Of a stretch of DNA of 64,000 bases, positions 7,781 through 16,780 are shown one piece after another. This DNA is from Phocoenobacter atlanticus subsp. cyclopteri (lineage in GTDB: Bacteria; Pseudomonadota; Gammaproteobacteria; Enterobacterales; Pasteurellaceae). The notes beneath the pieces are model-generated. The model ran no database searches. It saw nothing but the letters and a program-made list of their open reading frames with translations, and was not told the DNA's origin. Numbering within the stretch: the first letter of the stretch is position 1; each line of letters opens with the position of its first letter. A program made the position numbers and the translations under genes. Location of the stretch: positions 1 to 64,000 of the forward strand of contig NZ_CP074346.1 in assembly GCF_018343795.1 (NCBI RefSeq). The letters run 5' to 3'.

Positions 7781-9307
7781 ATGAACTTAATTGATTATTC
7801 CCATTCTATATGGTCATTAGTACCCGCATTATTGGCACTACTATTGGCTATTTTTACTCGTAAAGTAATTCTATCTTTAAGTATTGGGATTATTGTCGGT
7901 GCGTTTATGCTCGCTGATGGTAATATTTTAAATAGCTTAATTTATATAAAAGATAGTTTTATTTCATTGGTTTACACTGATGGAGGACTTAATTCTGGTA
8001 GTGTAAATATTCTACTATTCCTTGTTTTATTAGGAGTATTAACCACATTATTAAGTATTTCAGGCAGTAACCAAGCATTTGCTAATTGGGCACAAAAAAG
8101 AATAAAAGGAAGACGTGGTGCAAAATTAATGGCTGCTAGCTTGGTCTTTTTTACCTTTATTGATGACTATTTTCATAGTTTAGCAGTGGGTGCCATTGCA
8201 CGTCCTGTTACCGATAAATTCAAAGTTTCTCGAGCCAAACTTGCTTATATTCTTGACTCGACCGCTGCACCAATGTGTGTATTAATGCCTATTTCTAGCT
8301 GGGGAGCATACATTATTACCTTAGTGGCAGGATTATTAGCCACTCATTCAATTACACAATATTCACCACTTGGTGCATTTATGACAATGAGTGCAATGAA
8401 CTTTTATGCTATTTTTTCTATGATTATGGTATTTGTCGTCTCTTACTTTTCTTTTGATATCGCATCAATGGCACGTTTTGAAAAAGAAGCAATGAATAGA
8501 GAAGTGGTTGAAGAAGAGTCTTTAATAGAAGAAGGAAAGGTGCGTAATTTATTATTGCCCATTATAACACTTATTTTAGCAACAGTAACAATGATGATTT
8601 ATACGGGTTATGAAGCTCTCGCTAGTGATGGTAAAGCATTCAGTATCTTAGGTGCTTTTGAAAATACAACGGTAGGAATATCATTAGTTGTGGGTGGCGT
8701 GATGTCACTCATTGTAGCGACACTTTGTCTTATCATTGATGGTAGATTTAACCTTTCAGAATATACTAAATCTTGGGGTATTGGTGCAAAATCAATGCTA
8801 GGTGCTATTCTTATTCTCTGCTTTGCGTGGACAATTAATGGTGTAGTAGGAGATATGCAAACAGGAAAATATCTGTCAACATTAGTGGTCGGGAATATTC
8901 ACTCAGGCTTTTTACCTGCAATTTTATTTATTTTAGCTGCTGGAATGGCATTTTCAACAGGAACCAGTTGGGGAACTTTCGGTATTATGCTCCCAATTGC
9001 AGCATCAATGGCAGCAAATGCAGATCCTACATTAATTTTACCTTGCTTATCCGCAGTAATGGCAGGAGCAGTATGTGGTGATCATTGCTCTCCAATTTCA
9101 GATACGACGATTTTATCTTCAACAGGTGCACAGTGTAATCATATCGATCACGTTACATCACAGCTTCCTTATGCAATGTTAGTCGCAGTTGCGACAACCT
9201 TAGGTTATTTAGCATTAGGATTTAGTGGCTCGATGCTTGCTGGTTTTGTTGTTACTGCAGTGGTCTTTACTGCACTGATTTTAATTTTTAAAAAGAAAGC
9301 CAGTTAA
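7781..9307 (+). CDS. lysW: NhaC-family transporter under lysine riboswitch control, probable lysine importer
   Basis: This is a 508-residue integral membrane protein with about twelve hydrophobic segments, of the NhaC antiporter superfamily. Characteristic stretches are TFIDDYFHSLAVGAIARPVTD, DSTAAPMCVLMPISSWGAY, GTSWGTFGIMLPIA and VCGDHCSPISDTTILSSTGA. NhaC members exchange Na+ and H+ or, in several cases, carry amino acids. The lysine riboswitch directly upstream (7496-7662) argues strongly for lysine as the substrate, as proposed for the riboswitch-linked NhaC group named LysW. Start chosen after AGAGGA. Without the riboswitch the call would be a generic antiporter. Confidence 0.85.
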   Translation: MNLIDYSHSIWSLVPALLALLLAIFTRKVILSLSIGIIVGAFMLADGNILNSLIYIKDSFISLVYTDGGLNSGSVNILLFLVLLGVLTTLLSISGSNQAFANWAQKRIKGRRGAKLMAASLVFFTFIDDYFHSLAVGAIARPVTDKFKVSRAKLAYILDSTAAPMCVLMPISSWGAYIITLVAGLLATHSITQYSPLGAFMTMSAMNFYAIFSMIMVFVVSYFSFDIASMARFEKEAMNREVVEEESLIEEGKVRNLLLPIITLILATVTMMIYTGYEALASDGKAFSILGAFENTTVGISLVVGGVMSLIVATLCLIIDGRFNLSEYTKSWGIGAKSMLGAILILCFAWTINGVVGDMQTGKYLSTLVVGNIHSGFLPAILFILAAGMAFSTGTSWGTFGIMLPIAASMAANADPTLILPCLSAVMAGAVCGDHCSPISDTTILSSTGAQCNHIDHVTSQLPYAMLVAVATTLGYLALGFSGSMLAGFVVTAVVFTALILIFKKKAS

Positions 9308-9376
9308 TATATTCACTATTTTTGAATATTTTAGGCGGGTAGATAATGGTTAAAATTTGCAAATTAGATATCTAGC

Positions 9377-9407
9377 ATAGAGGCGTAGTTTATATACTAC
9401 GCCTCTA
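9377..9407. terminator. Long hairpin between lysW and rlmL, possible bidirectional terminator
   Basis: ATAGAGGCGTAGT (9377-9389) and ACTACGCCTCTAT (9395-9407) form a perfect 13-base stem with a short loop. It lies between two convergent genes, but no strong T run follows on either side. Confidence 0.45.
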
Positions 9408-9528
9408 TAAATATAATTCAAAATCAATGTGTTATAATTTTACACAATATCTGTATTTATGCTAAAGCAATATGATTAACTTATTGATATTTGAGACAGG
9501 GCATATACTCGACCTCAAATATCAGCAT

Positions 9529-11679
9529 TTAACCCTCAACATTTCTCACAATCCAACAATTGTGAATATGTTTATTACGTTCAAAATCTAATGGAATAGT
9601 TTGTTCCGTAATATTTTCAGCCACTAAACCCAGCTCAGTTAAACCCTCTAAATCCATTTTAAAATTACGTTTATTATTTGAGAAAATAATTGTGCCATCT
9701 TTGGTTAAAATACGTTTTAGTTTTTTAAATAACTCTAAATGATCACGCTGAACATCCCAACTGTCTTCCATTCGTTTAGAATTTGAGAAGGTTGGCGGAT
9801 CAACAAAGATCACTTCAAAACGTTCACGACATTCACTTAACCATTGCAAACAATCTGCTTGAATTAAACGATGATTACGTAGATCACAATCATTTAAATC
9901 TAAATTCTGTTCAGCCCAGTTCAAATAGGTATTTGACATATCAACGGTCGTTGTCGCTTTTGCCCCCTGTAGGGCAGCGTGAATAGTGGCAGAACCTGTG
10001 TAAGCAAATAAATTCAAAAAGGTTTTTCCTTTTGCCATTTCACCGACCATTTTTCGTGTTAAACGATGATCTAAGAATAAACCTGTATCAAGGTAATCCG
10101 TTAAATTTACCCATAGTTTTGCACCGTATTCCGTTACGTGAAAATATTCGCCTTTGTTGGCTAATTTTTCATATTGATTGGTGCCTTTTTGCTTTTGACG
10201 GACTTTCAACACCAATTTATTGGTCTCAATCCCTGTGACTGAAAGAGTAGCAGCGACTGCATCTAATAAACGCTGACGGGCTTTTTGCTCATCAATGGTT
10301 TTGGGTGCCGCATATTCTTGCACCACAATATGATCACCATAACGATCCACGGCAAGATTATACTCAGGTAAATCCGCATCATATAAACGATAACAGTCTA
10401 AACCCTGCTGTGTTGCCCATTTATCAATTTTTTTAATATTTTTCTTTAAACGGTTCGCAAAATCAGGCGCAAGTTGGGCATCCGCATCAAATTTCAGTTG
10501 CTCAATTTCGCTTTCTTCACGTTTGCGATCACTTAACAAATAATTTTTTTGAATACAGTCCAAAGGACCATTTTTTGCTTTAAATTGACGGTGTGAGCGT
10601 AAACGTAAGCAGTTTAATAAATCCGCTTCACTACTAAAAATAGACACATTCCAGCCCGCAAAGTGCTGTTTTAAACGCTGACCAAAAACCGTATAAAGGG
10701 CGATTAATTCAGGGGCTGTGCCTAAACGTTCCCCATAAGGCGGGTTACAAATAACCGTTCCTTTTTTGTCTTCTACTGGATTTTTAAGTGCTGCCACATC
10801 GCCAAATTTAAACTGAATAAGATGTCCCACCCCTGCATTTACAGCGTTTTGTTTGGCTTTTTCAATAACTCGACGATCAAGATCAAATCCATAAAACTGA
10901 ATATCATCGAAAGATAAAATTGCAGATTTTGCTTCAGAAGTGACCACTTGCCACACCGCAGGTTGATGACCTTTCCAACTATCAAATCCCCAACGTAAAC
11001 GATTGATTTGAGCTGGAATATTACACATCATCTGAGCGGCTTCAATTAACAAGGTTCCTGCTCCACACATAGGATCCACCAACGGTGTCTTTTTTTGCCA
11101 ACCAGAACGCATAACAATGACAGATGCCAAGGTTTCACGTAGAGGTGCTTTACCTGTGTCGGTACGGTAATTTCTTAAATGCAACGCATCGCCACTTAAA
11201 TCTAAGGAAAGAATAATATCTTCACGATTTAAATAGGCGTGAATACGAATATCAGGCTGTTCTTTATCTACACTTGGGCGATTTAACCCCTTATGTTCAA
11301 AGTGATCGACAATACCATCTTTAATACGCATCGCACCAAATTGAGAATGACGGATTTCATCATTAGTACCATTAAAATCAATAAAAATACTGTCTCTCTC
11401 ATCAAAAATATTTTCCCAAGGATAAGCCACCACCGTGGTATAAAGGTCAATTTCATCAAAAATTTTGGCTTGTGTTAAAGGCAATAAAATACGAGACGCC
11501 AAACGGGTATAAAGTAATGCCTTATAGACCCCTTTTTGACTTGTCGTAAAATGTACTCCACCCTGTGCAATTTTGCACTCAATTGGGCAATCATCTGTAC
11601 CAAGTTGGGTAAGTTCAGTTTTCAGCATCTCTTCAAAGCCACGTGCTGTGGTGGCGAAATAAGTCGTTTGTTTAGTCAT
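9529..11679 (-). CDS. rlmL: RlmKL, bifunctional 23S rRNA methyltransferase (G2445 N2 and G2069 N7)
   Basis: This 716-residue fusion enzyme methylates two guanines in 23S rRNA. The N-terminal part has a THUMP domain (about residues 45-155) and an RlmL methyltransferase with [15 protein letters not shown] and the catalytic [12 protein letters not shown]. The C-terminal RlmK methyltransferase has [20 protein letters not shown] and [22 protein letters not shown]. The full two-domain length is present, so both activities are expected. Its 3' end faces lysW, and sixA lies upstream in the same direction about 100 bases away. Confidence 0.97.
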   Translation of the reverse strand: MTKQTTYFATTARGFEEMLKTELTQLGTDDCPIECKIAQGGVHFTTSQKGVYKALLYTRLASRILLPLTQAKIFDEIDLYTTVVAYPWENIFDERDSIFIDFNGTNDEIRHSQFGAMRIKDGIVDHFEHKGLNRPSVDKEQPDIRIHAYLNREDIILSLDLSGDALHLRNYRTDTGKAPLRETLASVIVMRSGWQKKTPLVDPMCGAGTLLIEAAQMMCNIPAQINRLRWGFDSWKGHQPAVWQVVTSEAKSAILSFDDIQFYGFDLDRRVIEKAKQNAVNAGVGHLIQFKFGDVAALKNPVEDKKGTVICNPPYGERLGTAPELIALYTVFGQRLKQHFAGWNVSIFSSEADLLNCLRLRSHRQFKAKNGPLDCIQKNYLLSDRKREESEIEQLKFDADAQLAPDFANRLKKNIKKIDKWATQQGLDCYRLYDADLPEYNLAVDRYGDHIVVQEYAAPKTIDEQKARQRLLDAVAATLSVTGIETNKLVLKVRQKQKGTNQYEKLANKGEYFHVTEYGAKLWVNLTDYLDTGLFLDHRLTRKMVGEMAKGKTFLNLFAYTGSATIHAALQGAKATTTVDMSNTYLNWAEQNLDLNDCDLRNHRLIQADCLQWLSECRERFEVIFVDPPTFSNSKRMEDSWDVQRDHLELFKKLKRILTKDGTIIFSNNKRNFKMDLEGLTELGLVAENITEQTIPLDFERNKHIHNCWIVRNVEG

Positions 11680-11779
11680 TTTTGTATCATCAATAAAAAG
11701 AATAGGGGATAGTATAGCAGGGCAACAATAGACTTTGTACTAATCTTTGTATTGATGCTTAATTATTTTATTGAGTTTT

Positions 11780-12265
11780 TTATGGTCTTTCTGATGTAAT
11801 CAATTTCCCACAATCAATTGTCCAATCAATTTCTGCAATAACAGCAGGATAAAAATGAACAGAGGATTGGTGTTGTGTTAGGGCTGATACGAGTTCATAG
11901 ACCAGTGGTAAATGAGAGACAATAAGTAAATTTTTTACATTATTTTCACGTAGTACTCTCATATAATCCAGTACTGTTTGAGGGTGTCCAGCAGGGGTAA
12001 TTCCATTCCAAGTTTCAACATTTGTAAAAAGTTGATCAGAAGTGACCGCTTGAAATCCTTTTTGTACCTCTTGCCAAGTTTGTTGAGCTCGCAAATAAGG
12101 ACTAACAAGGATATGATCTAATTGATCATTTTGAATAATTAAACGTTTAGCTAACCATTGACCTTGTTGGAAAGTGGTTGTTTTTCCATATTCAGTTAAA
12201 CTACGTTGATTATCCATTGTTGCGTTAAAAGCCGCTTCACCGTGTCGCATAATCCAAATATTCAT
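11780..12265 (-). CDS. sixA: SixA, phosphohistidine phosphatase
   Basis: SixA is a small histidine phosphatase that dephosphorylates phosphohistidine on HPt domains (ArcB in E. coli) or NPr of the nitrogen PTS. The 161 residues begin with the catalytic MNIWIMRHGEA motif (RHGE at residues 7-10). SPYLRAQQT (second arginine) and VSHLPLVYELV (second histidine) complete the active site. Length fits the family. The frame is followed downstream by rlmL in the same orientation and is divergent from pykA. Confidence 0.92.
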   Translation of the reverse strand: MNIWIMRHGEAAFNATMDNQRSLTEYGKTTTFQQGQWLAKRLIIQNDQLDHILVSPYLRAQQTWQEVQKGFQAVTSDQLFTNVETWNGITPAGHPQTVLDYMRVLRENNVKNLLIVSHLPLVYELVSALTQHQSSVHFYPAVIAEIDWTIDCGKLITSERP

Positions 12266-12307
12266 ATTTTTCCTCTTATTTATCTATAAACTGATTAAAA
12301 TTAGGTG

Positions 12308-12313
12308 TATAAT
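12308..12313 (+). promoter_or_regulatory. Likely -10 box of the pykA promoter
   Basis: A perfect TATAAT sits 79 bases before the pykA start codon, in the sixA-pykA divergent gap. No convincing -35 hexamer is visible at 16-18 bases upstream. Confidence 0.35.
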
Positions 12314-12391
12314 GCCTCTCGTTTTATGTAGATGCAACTACAAAAAGAATTTAGAATTTAAATAAATTATATAAAAGTATGGAGTAAATAG

Positions 12392-13834
12392 ATGTTTAGA
12401 AAGATAAGAAGAACCAAAATTGTTTGTACAATGGGGCCTGCAACTGAGCGTGGTAATAATTTAGAGAAAATCATTGTGGCTGGTGCAAATATGGTTCGAA
12501 TGAATTTCTCACACGGCACACCTGATGATCATATTGATCGTGCAAATAAAGTTCGTGAAATTGCAGCAAAATTAGGTAAACACATTGCAATCTTAGGTGA
12601 TTTACAAGGACCTAAAATTCGAGTGTCAACATTTAAAGATGGAAAAGTTTTCTTAAATATTGGTGATAAGTTTGTGTTAGATGCCGATCTTCCAAGAGGA
12701 GAAGGAACAAAACATGCAATAGGCTTAGATTATAAAAAATTACCATCAGATGTCGTTCCTGGTGATATTTTATTATTAGATGATGGTAGAGTTCAGTTAA
12801 AAGTAATTTCTACCGAAGGTGCAAAAGTGCATACAGAGGTTACTGTTGGTGGACCACTTTCAAATAATAAAGGTATTAATAAATTAGGTGGTGGATTATC
12901 TGCGGATGCGTTAACTGAAAAAGATAAAGCAGATATAAAACTTGCTGCACAGATTGGTGTGGACTATTTAGCTGTTTCTTTCCCTCGTTCAAGTGCTGAT
13001 TTAAATTATGCTCGTGAACTTGCAAAAGAAGCGGGTTTAGATGATGTAAAAATTGTCGCAAAAGTTGAGCGTGCAGAAACGGTTGCAACGCAAGAAGCAA
13101 TGGATGATATTATTAATGCTTCTGATGTGGTGATGGTTGCTCGTGGAGATTTGGGTGTTGAAATTGGTGATGCTGAATTAGTAGGTGTTCAAAAACGTTT
13201 AATTAAACGTTCACGTCAATTAAATCGTGTTGTTATTACTGCAACACAAATGATGGAATCGATGATTAATAGCCCTATGCCAACACGTGCGGAAGTAATG
13301 GATGTCGCAAATGCGGTATTAGATGGTACCGATGCGGTAATGCTTTCAGGTGAAACAGCAGCAGGTCAATATCCAGCTGAAACGGTTAAAGCAATGGCTG
13401 AAGTATGTGTTGGTGCTGAAAAAATGCCAAATGTAAATAACTCTAAACATCGTTTAGATCGTACATTTGACGATTCAGAAGAAGCAGTAGCAATGTCTGC
13501 AATGTATGCCGCTAATCATATGGAAGGTGTTTCAGCAATTATTGCTTTAACAAGTTCTGGCAATACTGCTCGTTTAATGAGTCGAATTAGTTCTGGATTA
13601 CCTATTTTTGCACTTTCTCGTAATGACAAAGCATTAAGCCGTTGTGCATTATATCGTGGTGTCACTCCTGTGCTATTTGAAGAAGATAGCCGTACAATTG
13701 AAGGGGCGAGAAAAGCCATTCAATTGTTAAAAGAGAGCGGTAGTTTAATGAGTGGTGATATTGTGTTATTAACACATGGTGATGAGCAAAAAACTGGCAC
13801 AACCAATACAACTCGTATTCTAACAGTGGAATAA
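12392..13834 (+). CDS. pykA: Pyruvate kinase, PykA type
   Basis: Pyruvate kinase converts phosphoenolpyruvate and ADP to pyruvate and ATP, the last step of glycolysis. The 480 residues match type II (PykA, AMP-activated) enzymes: [13 protein letters not shown] at the start, [49 protein letters not shown] and [20 protein letters not shown]. The C-terminal allosteric domain (about residues 350-480) is complete. A strong terminator follows, so pykA is probably monocistronic, although opsX starts only 58 bases later. Confidence 0.97.
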   Translation: MFRKIRRTKIVCTMGPATERGNNLEKIIVAGANMVRMNFSHGTPDDHIDRANKVREIAAKLGKHIAILGDLQGPKIRVSTFKDGKVFLNIGDKFVLDADLPRGEGTKHAIGLDYKKLPSDVVPGDILLLDDGRVQLKVISTEGAKVHTEVTVGGPLSNNKGINKLGGGLSADALTEKDKADIKLAAQIGVDYLAVSFPRSSADLNYARELAKEAGLDDVKIVAKVERAETVATQEAMDDIINASDVVMVARGDLGVEIGDAELVGVQKRLIKRSRQLNRVVITATQMMESMINSPMPTRAEVMDVANAVLDGTDAVMLSGETAAGQYPAETVKAMAEVCVGAEKMPNVNNSKHRLDRTFDDSEEAVAMSAMYAANHMEGVSAIIALTSSGNTARLMSRISSGLPIFALSRNDKALSRCALYRGVTPVLFEEDSRTIEGARKAIQLLKESGSLMSGDIVLLTHGDEQKTGTTNTTRILTVE

Positions 13835-13851
13835 TTTACAGAGATTCAATA

Positions 13852-13880
13852 AAATCCACGTTGCGACGTGGATTTTTTTT
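13852..13880 (+). terminator. pykA terminator
   Basis: AAATCCACGT (13852-13861) and ACGTGGATTT (13866-13875) form a perfect 10-base stem with a TGCG loop, followed by a run of T. Confidence 0.9.
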
Positions 13881-13892
13881 ATAGGTAAAACA

Positions 13893-14924
13893 ATGAATAA
13901 ACCCCTTTCTATTTGTGTTCTAAGGTTATCTGCAATTGGTGATGTTTGTCATACATTAGCCGTTATTCAGGCAATTCAGCGATCTTATCCAGATTATAAA
14001 ATTAGTTGGATTATAGGTAAGACTGAAGCTAAACTAATGAAAAACATTCCTAATGTTACACTGATTTCATTTGACAAACAGCAAGGCTGGAAAGGTTTTT
14101 TTTCTTTGTGGAAACAATTAAAAACACAAAAATTTGATGTTTTACTAAATATGCAAACTGCATTTAGAACATCCATTTTATCTTTGGGTATTAAAGCAAA
14201 TACAAAAATGGGGTTTAATAAAGATAGAGCCAGAGAAGGGCAACAATTTTTTACAAATTGTAAAGTAAAACAAACCACTTCCCCTCACGTATTAGATGGT
14301 CAAATGATGTTTGCACAAGCTCTGGGAGTTACAGATTTAACCCCCACTTGGGATCTTGGTATTTTACCAATAGACATTGAATTTACTGCACAATTTATAG
14401 ATAAAAAAACAAAAAATGTTTTAATCGCCCCTTGTTCTAGTAAAAAAGAAAAAGATTGGTCTCCTGAAAATTATGCTCAAATTACGCAATATTTAATAGA
14501 AAAAGGAATGAATGTTATTCTTGCAGGTTCGTCTGCAATATATGAATTAAATACTGCTGCCAAAATTCACGAATTAGCCCCTAAATGTATTAATCTTGCA
14601 GGGAAAACAAATTTACAGCAACTTACTGCATTAATTTCACAAGTTGATCTCGTATTATCTTCTGATTCGGGACCTGCTCATCTTGCAACAACACAAAATA
14701 CCCCTATTATTGGTTTATACGCAATACATAATCCAAGAAGAACAGGTCCTTATAATGATCTTGATAAAGTGATTTCTGTTTATGATGATGCAGTTTTGGA
14801 AAGTTATGGAAAACCTTGGACAGCACTTCCTTGGGCTACCAAAGCAAAGGGTAAAAATCTAATGGAAAGAATAACTGTTGAGCAAGTCAAACAAAAATTG
14901 ATTAAAATCTTAGAAATAAAATGA
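13893..14924 (+). CDS. opsX: OpsX-type lipooligosaccharide heptosyltransferase I
   Basis: This family-9 glycosyltransferase adds the first heptose to Kdo in the inner core of lipooligosaccharide. The 343 residues show the GT-B layout: an N-terminal LRLSAIGDVCHTLAVIQAIQ (acceptor side) and a C-terminal nucleotide-sugar side with APCSSKKEKDWSPENYAQ and LSSDSGPAHLATTQNTPIIGLYA. The DKQQGWKGFF stretch is typical of Pasteurellaceae OpsX rather than enteric WaaC. Its last four bases overlap the tyrA start (ATGA), so the two are translationally coupled. Its partner in the Kdo-heptose core, kdkA, lies at 32066. Confidence 0.88.
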   Translation: MNKPLSICVLRLSAIGDVCHTLAVIQAIQRSYPDYKISWIIGKTEAKLMKNIPNVTLISFDKQQGWKGFFSLWKQLKTQKFDVLLNMQTAFRTSILSLGIKANTKMGFNKDRAREGQQFFTNCKVKQTTSPHVLDGQMMFAQALGVTDLTPTWDLGILPIDIEFTAQFIDKKTKNVLIAPCSSKKEKDWSPENYAQITQYLIEKGMNVILAGSSAIYELNTAAKIHELAPKCINLAGKTNLQQLTALISQVDLVLSSDSGPAHLATTQNTPIIGLYAIHNPRRTGPYNDLDKVISVYDDAVLESYGKPWTALPWATKAKGKNLMERITVEQVKQKLIKILEIK

Positions 14925-16045
14925 TAAATCCACTCGATCCAATTAGAAATAAAATTGATGATATTGATCAACAATTAGTTGAGTTATTTTCACAACGTTT
15001 AAAGCTTGTGGAAGACGTAGGTAAAATAAAATCAGAATATGGATTGCCAGTTTATGATCCAGAGCGTGAAGATCAAATGATTTTAGCTCGTCGAACTGAG
15101 GCTGAAAAACAAGGTGTCCCAGCTACCTTAATAGAAGATGTATTGCGTCGTTTGATGCGAGAGTCTTATGCTAATGAACACCATCACGGTTTTAAAACAG
15201 TTAATCCTAATATCAAAAAAATAGTGATTGTTGGTGGTAAAGGAAAATTGGGAGGACTGTTTGCTCGTTATTTTGATTATTCTGGTTATAAAGTGGAGAT
15301 TTTAGATAAAGAAGATTGGCATAATGCAACAATAATACTAGCGAATGCAGATGTTGTGATTGTTTCTGTGCCAATTGCACATACCCTTAATGTGATTGAA
15401 GCATTACAACCTTATTTAACGTCAAATATGATTTTAGCTGATCTCACATCTGTAAAAGCAAAACCTGTAGAGAAAATGCTTGAAATTCATAATGGAGCAG
15501 TGGTTGGTTTACACCCTATGTTTGGAAGTGATATTACAAGTTTTGCAAAACAAGTTATCGCTTGCTGTGACGGTAGATTAAGTGAAAGCTATCAATGGTT
15601 GTTAGAACAAATACAAATTTGGGGTGCAAAAATTGAATTTATTGATGCAAAAGATCACGATCATACAATGACATATATTCAAGCATTACGCCACTTTTCA
15701 ACTTTTGTAGCAGGTTTTCATTTATCACAACAACCAATAAAATTATCCCAATTATTAGCCTTATCTTCGCCTATTTACCGTTTAGAATTAGCAATGATTG
15801 GGCGACTATTTGCACAAGATGCTGAATTATATGCAGATATCATTGCGGATAAGCCTGAGAATTTAATCGTTATAAAGTCTCTTGAAGAGAGTTTTCAACA
15901 GTGTTTTGCATATTTTGAAACGCAAGATAAACAAGGTTTTGTTGATGCTTTTGAAAAAGTACATCAATGGTTTGGTGATTATTCTGATCAGTTTTTGAAA
16001 GAAAGTAGTGCTTTATTGCAACAAGCAAATGATTACAGAAAGTAA
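14921..16045 (+). CDS. tyrA: TyrA, bifunctional chorismate mutase/prephenate dehydrogenase
   Basis: TyrA makes 4-hydroxyphenylpyruvate, the tyrosine precursor. The 374 residues contain an AroQ-type chorismate mutase domain (about residues 1-90; IRNKIDDIDQQLVELFSQRL, with Arg and Lys residues of the active site) and an NAD-binding prephenate dehydrogenase domain (from IVIVGGKGKLGGLFARYF, about 103 onward, with VGLHPMFGSD). It overlaps opsX by four bases, an unusual pairing of aromatic and lipooligosaccharide synthesis that is likely just compact gene order. Confidence 0.96.
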   Translation: MINPLDPIRNKIDDIDQQLVELFSQRLKLVEDVGKIKSEYGLPVYDPEREDQMILARRTEAEKQGVPATLIEDVLRRLMRESYANEHHHGFKTVNPNIKKIVIVGGKGKLGGLFARYFDYSGYKVEILDKEDWHNATIILANADVVIVSVPIAHTLNVIEALQPYLTSNMILADLTSVKAKPVEKMLEIHNGAVVGLHPMFGSDITSFAKQVIACCDGRLSESYQWLLEQIQIWGAKIEFIDAKDHDHTMTYIQALRHFSTFVAGFHLSQQPIKLSQLLALSSPIYRLELAMIGRLFAQDAELYADIIADKPENLIVIKSLEESFQQCFAYFETQDKQGFVDAFEKVHQWFGDYSDQFLKESSALLQQANDYRK

Positions 16046-16105
16046 TCAATATAATAGTTAACAACTATTGCAATTTTGCAGAGAACATTTTATCTTGTAC
16101 CCCAC

Positions 16106-16129
16106 ACATCTTAATTTAGAGATGTTTTA
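16106..16129 (+). terminator. Weak terminator-like hairpin between tyrA and trxA
   Basis: ACATCT and AGATGT form a 6-base stem followed by TTTTAT. It is short and AT-rich, so termination is likely partial. Confidence 0.35.
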
Positions 16130-16157
16130 TATTTATTAACATAAGGAAAGAAAAATT

Positions 16158-16481
16158 ATGAGTAATTTAATTCAAACAAATGATGCAACATTTGAACAAG
16201 ATGTTTTAAAATCAGAAGTTCCAGTATTATTAGATTTTTGGGCACCTTGGTGTGGACCTTGTCGTGCGATTGGTTCATTATTAGAAGAGCTATCAGAAGA
16301 ATTTGCAGGTAAAGTTAAGATCGTTAAAATGAATGTTGATGAGAATAAAACAACTCCAATGCAATTTGGTGTACGTAGCATTCCATTTTTATTATTATTT
16401 AAAAACGGTGAAGTTGTTGCACAACAAGTGGGTGCTTTACCAAAGGCACAATTAGCAAAATTTGTAGAGCAAGTGCTTTAA
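16158..16481 (+). CDS. trxA: Thioredoxin 1
   Basis: TrxA is the main cytoplasmic disulfide reductase substrate-carrier, reduced by thioredoxin reductase. The 107 residues have the active site [11 protein letters not shown] (WCGPC at 31-35), the cis-proline loop [12 protein letters not shown], and the full thioredoxin fold length. A ribosome site AAGGAAAG precedes the start. Confidence 0.96.
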   Translation: MSNLIQTNDATFEQDVLKSEVPVLLDFWAPWCGPCRAIGSLLEELSEEFAGKVKIVKMNVDENKTTPMQFGVRSIPFLLLFKNGEVVAQQVGALPKAQLAKFVEQVL

Positions 16482-16541
16482 ATTTGATGACTGAATAACG
16501 TTAAAAGAGTCGTAAACCCTCTATTATAGATAGCACTTTTT

Positions 16542-16591
16542 CAATGGTTTAGGTATTTGTCTAGACCATTGTTCTAATAAGCATATTAGAA
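16542..16591. repeat. Two adjacent inverted repeats after trxA
   Basis: CAATGGT/ACCATTG (16542-16571, extended by TAG/CTA) and TTCTAAT/ATTAGAA (16572-16591) are consecutive hairpins in the 299-base gap before the PTS operon. They may end the trxA transcript, though no T run follows either one. Confidence 0.4.
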
Positions 16592-16682
16592 AAAAGATAT
16601 GTAAAAAATAGTCCCTTCTTAGTTGTAATACCAAAATTTTTAGTCTAGCCAAAATAAAATTTATTTACGATCAATATCCAAT

Positions 16683-16711
16683 TTGATATTTTGATAAAAA
16701 TGTAATAATAA
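16683..16711 (+). promoter_or_regulatory. Candidate promoter of the PTS operon
   Basis: TTGATA (16683-16688) and TAATAA (16706-16711) are 17 bases apart. A short inverted repeat, AATATC/GATATT (16673-16690), overlaps the -35 region. No clear CRP site was found, which is unusual for a sugar PTS operon. Confidence 0.35.
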
Positions 16712-16734
16712 TGTGGAAAAAAAGGTGGTGGAAA

Positions 16735-16766
16735 TTATTCTTTTATTGTTAATAATAAAAGAATAA
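16735..16766 (+). promoter_or_regulatory. 13-base inverted repeat ahead of the PRD regulator
   Basis: TTATTCTTTTATT (16735-16747) and AATAAAAGAATAA (16754-16766) are a perfect inverted repeat with a 6-base loop. It ends 14 bases before the regulator's start codon. It is placed to be an autoregulatory operator or an mRNA hairpin. Confidence 0.5.
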
Positions 16767-16780
16767 ATAAGAGGTGGACG

